From positions 1 to 8,399 of the forward strand of contig JAJZMN010000058.1 of NCBI GenBank assembly GCA_021850345.1: a stretch of 8,399 bases of DNA. The letters are read 5' to 3'. The notes under the pieces are model-generated. The model ran no database searches. It worked only from the letters and a program-made list of their open reading frames with translations, and was not told where the DNA came from. This DNA is from Actinomycetes bacterium (lineage in GTDB: Bacteria; Actinomycetota; Acidimicrobiia; Acidimicrobiales; RAAP-2). Positions within the stretch are counted from its first letter, which is position 1; every line of letters starts with the position of its first letter. The position numbers and the translations under genes were made by a program. Below, in pieces: positions 5,910 through 8,399 of this stretch.

Positions 5910-6806
5910 ATGGAGGGTCTCGAGATCATCGGGCTGCGCCGGCGCTTCGGCACAGTCGTCGCACTCGACGACCTGTCGTTCCAGGTCCCTTCGGGCCAGG
6001 TGACCGGCTTCCTCGGACCCAACGGTGCGGGCAAGACCACGACCATGCGTGCTGTCTTCGGGCTCACCGATCTCGACGGCGGCACTGTACGTTGGCGCGG
6101 CGCTCCGGTGGGAATACCAGAGCGCCGGACGTTCGGTTACATGCCTGAAGAGCGCGGCCTCTACCCGAACATGCCGGTCGGCAAGCAGATCGAGTATCTC
6201 GGTCGCCTCCACGGGCTGTCGCGCGCAGTGGCAGCGAGTGCCACGGCGCGCTGGCTGGAACGACTCGACGTCTCAGACCGAGCGAATACAAAGGTCGGCG
6301 CCCTCTCCCACGGCAACCAACAGCGGGTGCAGCTCGCTGCCGCGCTCGTGCACGACCCGCAGCTCCTCGTCCTCGACGAGCCACTGGCAGGCCTGGACCC
6401 CACAGGCGTCGACGCGATCGGCGCAGTGCTCGTCGAGAGAGCCCGCGCCGGGTGCTGCGTCATCTTCTCGAGCCACCAGCTCGACCTGGTCGAACACCTC
6501 TGTGAGTCCGTGGTGATCATCGACCATGGCCATCGAGTCGCAGAGGGTTCGGTCGACGAATTGGCAACCGCCGGCGCTCGCCGACTGGCGGTGCGGGTCG
6601 AAGGCGACCACGACGGGGCGTGGGCCAAAGCCATTGCGGGGACGACGATCTCGGAGGTGCGCGGAGGCCAAGTGCGCCTGGTCCTCGACGACGGTGTCGA
6701 CAGCGACACCATCCTCGAGGCCGCACGCAGAGCCGGACGCGTCAGCGAATACGTCTTCCAGCGTCGGAAGCTGTCCGAGGTCTTCCGAGAAGCGCTGGCG
6801 CGGTGA
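5910..6806 (+). CDS. ABC transporter ATP-binding protein, NatA-like
   Basis: Cytoplasmic ATPase of a second ABC-2 exporter. The 298 residues show Walker A GPNGAGKTT (36-44), YMPEERGLYPNMPVGKQ (78-94, the Glu-Glu-Arg form of the Q-loop region typical of NatA-type ATPases), signature LSHGNQQRVQ (132-141), Walker B with D-loop LLVLDEPLAGLDP (152-164) and switch His H189 in FSSHQLDLVEH. The last 80 or so residues, ending QRRKLSEVFREALAR, fit the DUF4162-like C-terminal domain. The ATG at 5910 matches the family's N-terminus (MEGLEIIGLRRRFG). Its GGAGG (5903-5907) is only 2 bases away, an unusually short spacing; in-frame alternatives are GTG 5907, TTG 5901 and GTG 5883. The gene overlaps the permease start. 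NatA relatives export sodium ions or toxic compounds; the substrate here is unknown. Confidence 0.92.
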   Translation: MEGLEIIGLRRRFGTVVALDDLSFQVPSGQVTGFLGPNGAGKTTTMRAVFGLTDLDGGTVRWRGAPVGIPERRTFGYMPEERGLYPNMPVGKQIEYLGRLHGLSRAVAASATARWLERLDVSDRANTKVGALSHGNQQRVQLAAALVHDPQLLVLDEPLAGLDPTGVDAIGAVLVERARAGCCVIFSSHQLDLVEHLCESVVIIDHGHRVAEGSVDELATAGARRLAVRVEGDHDGAWAKAIAGTTISEVRGGQVRLVLDDGVDSDTILEAARRAGRVSEYVFQRRKLSEVFREALAR

Positions 6807-8110
6807 AAGCCCTACCCGTCGTCGTGCTCGTCACGGCAGTCGCACTCGCGATCCTGCGCCGTCGGCGGAGGCGTGGCCGAACCCGCCTCGGGCAGCCGGC
6901 ACGATCCACGCGCGAGCACTCCGTGCTCTTTGGAGACACCGGGCTCGTCGCCGCACGAGAGATCCGCGAGCGCCTTCGTGGACGCTTTCTCCGAGTCGTC
7001 ACCCTCGTCCTCCTCGTCATCGTCGGAGCAGCGATCGTGGTCCCGACGTTCGCGCGCTCCTCGACGCCCCACATGCGTATTGGCGTGGTCGCGCCCCTGA
7101 CAGCCGACCTACGCGTCGCGGCAGTGCGAGCTGGGCGCCACGTCGGCATGACCGTCCAGCTCGTCGACGAACCGAATGTCGCTCGTGCTCGGTCCCAATT
7201 GCGCGACCGGCACGTCGTCGCGGTCATCGATGGCAACCGGACCGTGATCGTCGAAACACCGCTGGACTCTTCTGCCACCACAGCAACCACGCAGCTGGTG
7301 CGGGCGGTAGCGTCGTCGATCGGGATCGCTGATGCCCTGCACGCTGCGCGGCTCAGCCCAGCGCAGGCCGCGACCGTGTCGGAAGCCCGCCCGCTCCCGA
7401 TCGAAAGCGTCTCTCGCAACACCGGCCGTACGACGGCGCGTGCGACGTCGATCATCGGCGTGGTCCTGATCTTCATCATGCTGAGCCAGTACCTCACCTG
7501 GACCCTCATGGGCGTCACGGAGGAGAAGTCGAGCCGCGTCGTCGAAGTCCTGCTTGCCACCGTCCGGCCGGTCCAGCTGCTCGCGGGCAAGGTGCTCGGC
7601 ATCGGTGCTGTCGCTATGGCCCAGGCATGCCTGGTCGTCGCATTCGCACTCGTGCTTGCAGAGGCAGTGGGATCGAGCGTGCTCCACGGCACCTCTCCGG
7701 CGGTCATGGCTGCCTCCCTCGCCTGGCTGGTGCTCGGCTACGCCTTCTACTCGTGGGTGTATGCCGCCGCAGGATCGATGGTCGAACGCCAAGACCAAGT
7801 GCAGAGCCTGGCGCTGCCGTTGAGCGTGCCGCTGATCGTTGGGTATGTCGTGGCGCTGATCTCGGCGAGCGCCGCACATCCGTCGCTGCTCCTCGAGGTG
7901 CTCGCCTTCTTGCCACCGACGGCACCGTTCGCCATGCCAACGCTCGTCGCGACGGGTACCGCCACCTGGTGGTGGTTCACGCTCTCGGCATGCATCAGCG
8001 TGCTCTGCACCATCGGCATGGCTCACTTGGCTGGCGGCGTGTACCGACGCGCCGTGTTGCGTACGGGTCGGGTCGTGAGCATCAAGGAGCTCATCTCGCT
8101 TCTTCGCTGA
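6803..8110 (+). CDS. ABC-2 type permease, NatB/YhaP-like, with an extra N-terminal membrane segment
   Basis: Membrane subunit of the second exporter, 435 residues. The GTG start overlaps the ATPase stop as GTGA (6803-6806), implying coupled translation. The conserved core begins near VAAREIRERLRGRFLR (49-64), followed by a membrane helix at about 65-82, an extracytoplasmic domain at about 83-210, and helices at about 214-236, 262-290, 302-323, 338-356, 363-380 and 389-410. GVTEEKSSRVVEVLLATVRP (237-256) is the family's cytoplasmic coupling motif. Unusually, a hydrophobic stretch (3-18, LPVVVLVTAVALAIL) followed by six arginines (19-24) precedes the core. By the positive-inside rule its N-terminus would be outside. 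An alternative start is GTG 6923 (residue 41), but coding-like sequence continues unbroken from 6803. Confidence 0.9.
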   Translation: MKALPVVVLVTAVALAILRRRRRRGRTRLGQPARSTREHSVLFGDTGLVAAREIRERLRGRFLRVVTLVLLVIVGAAIVVPTFARSSTPHMRIGVVAPLTADLRVAAVRAGRHVGMTVQLVDEPNVARARSQLRDRHVVAVIDGNRTVIVETPLDSSATTATTQLVRAVASSIGIADALHAARLSPAQAATVSEARPLPIESVSRNTGRTTARATSIIGVVLIFIMLSQYLTWTLMGVTEEKSSRVVEVLLATVRPVQLLAGKVLGIGAVAMAQACLVVAFALVLAEAVGSSVLHGTSPAVMAASLAWLVLGYAFYSWVYAAAGSMVERQDQVQSLALPLSVPLIVGYVVALISASAAHPSLLLEVLAFLPPTAPFAMPTLVATGTATWWWFTLSACISVLCTIGMAHLAGGVYRRAVLRTGRVVSIKELISLLR

Positions 8111-8399
8111 CACCGTTGGCCGCGCGGCATTGCTCGCTCCTTGTGCCCCTGCGGCACCGCTGACGTATCCGGTTTCGGAGGGGCCGCCAACGCGGAGTCC
8201 ATGGCAAGTCGACCTTCTCCACGAGCACCTGGGCCGCCCGTGACCGACGCATCGAGCACACCCGATCGGGGACCACGCGACGACGGCAAGGACCTCGCGA
8301 ACTCCGCTGTCGCCACCGAGGCGCCACCGGCGATACGACACGTCCACCTCCCCCTTTGCAGCGGACGTGCCGAGGCAAGAAATCCCGCTGATAGCGTCG
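8111..8399. other. Region after the exporter, no convincing gene
   Basis: 289 bases to the right edge. A plus frame from ATG 8201 stays open to the end for 66 codons (beginning MASRPSPRAPGPPVTD), but its third codon positions are only moderately GC-rich and it resembles nothing I know. A 10-base imperfect stem, CGACACGTCC (8336-8345) with GGACGTGCCG (8363-8372), has one mismatch and a 17-base loop. Just after the permease, GTGCC-CCTGC-GGCAC is a weak 5-bp hairpin that could be part of a terminator. Confidence 0.35.

Noticed and set aside
7109..8347. Long minus-strand open frame of 412 codons, with a GGAGG and GTG at its start
   Set aside because: It lies almost wholly antisense to the well-supported permease. 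Its protein is a low-complexity mix rich in His, Arg, Asp and Gly with no family pattern, as expected of a shadow frame in high-GC DNA.
8201..8399. Open plus-strand frame running off the right edge
   Set aside because: The third-position GC bias is much weaker than in neighbouring genes, the ribosome binding site is poorly placed (GGAG 3 bases from ATG), and the residues are Pro/Ser/Arg-rich with no recognisable motif. The sequence beyond the edge would be needed.

Overview
The window reads as chromosomal DNA from a high-GC Gram-positive, most probably an actinobacterium. The reasons are high overall GC, genes with very GC-rich third codon positions, frequent GTG starts, strong GGAGG-type ribosome binding sites, and gene junctions that overlap by a few bases. 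I cannot place it below phylum. No tRNA, rRNA, CRISPR array, insertion sequence or phage gene was seen.

Left part (about 1-2880, minus strand): a four-gene stress-response operon read leftward. It encodes an ECF sigma factor, a zinc-binding (ZAS) membrane anti-sigma factor, an ABC ATPase, and an ABC-2 type permease that runs off the left edge. Neighbouring genes overlap by 17, 23 and 4 bases, so translation is probably coupled. The likely logic is that the anti-sigma factor senses something outside the membrane and releases the sigma factor, which raises expression of its own operon and so of the exporter.

Middle (about 2880-5910): an aldo/keto reductase on the plus strand, strongly YajO-like, converges on a D-2-hydroxyacid dehydrogenase on the minus strand. 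The 412 bases between them hold a 16-base-period tandem repeat over the reductase stop codon, a start-less stretch that looks like the 3' end of a lost gene, and a perfect 11-bp hairpin next to the dehydrogenase stop. Upstream of the dehydrogenase, on the same strand, is a short sequence that resembles the first residues of a methylmalonate-semialdehyde dehydrogenase (MmsA) and then loses coding character. These pieces suggest a region shaped by deletion and gene decay.

Right part (about 5910-8110, plus strand): a second, unrelated-looking ABC-2 exporter of the NatA/NatB type. It has an ATPase with a DUF4162-like tail and, overlapping it by GTGA, a permease with a large extracytoplasmic loop and an unusual extra N-terminal membrane segment followed by six arginines. 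The last 289 bases hold no convincing gene.

I found no clear evidence of a wholly new system. The points most worth following are the sigma/anti-sigma/exporter operon with its uncharacterised sensor domain, and the two gene remnants flanking the dehydrogenase.
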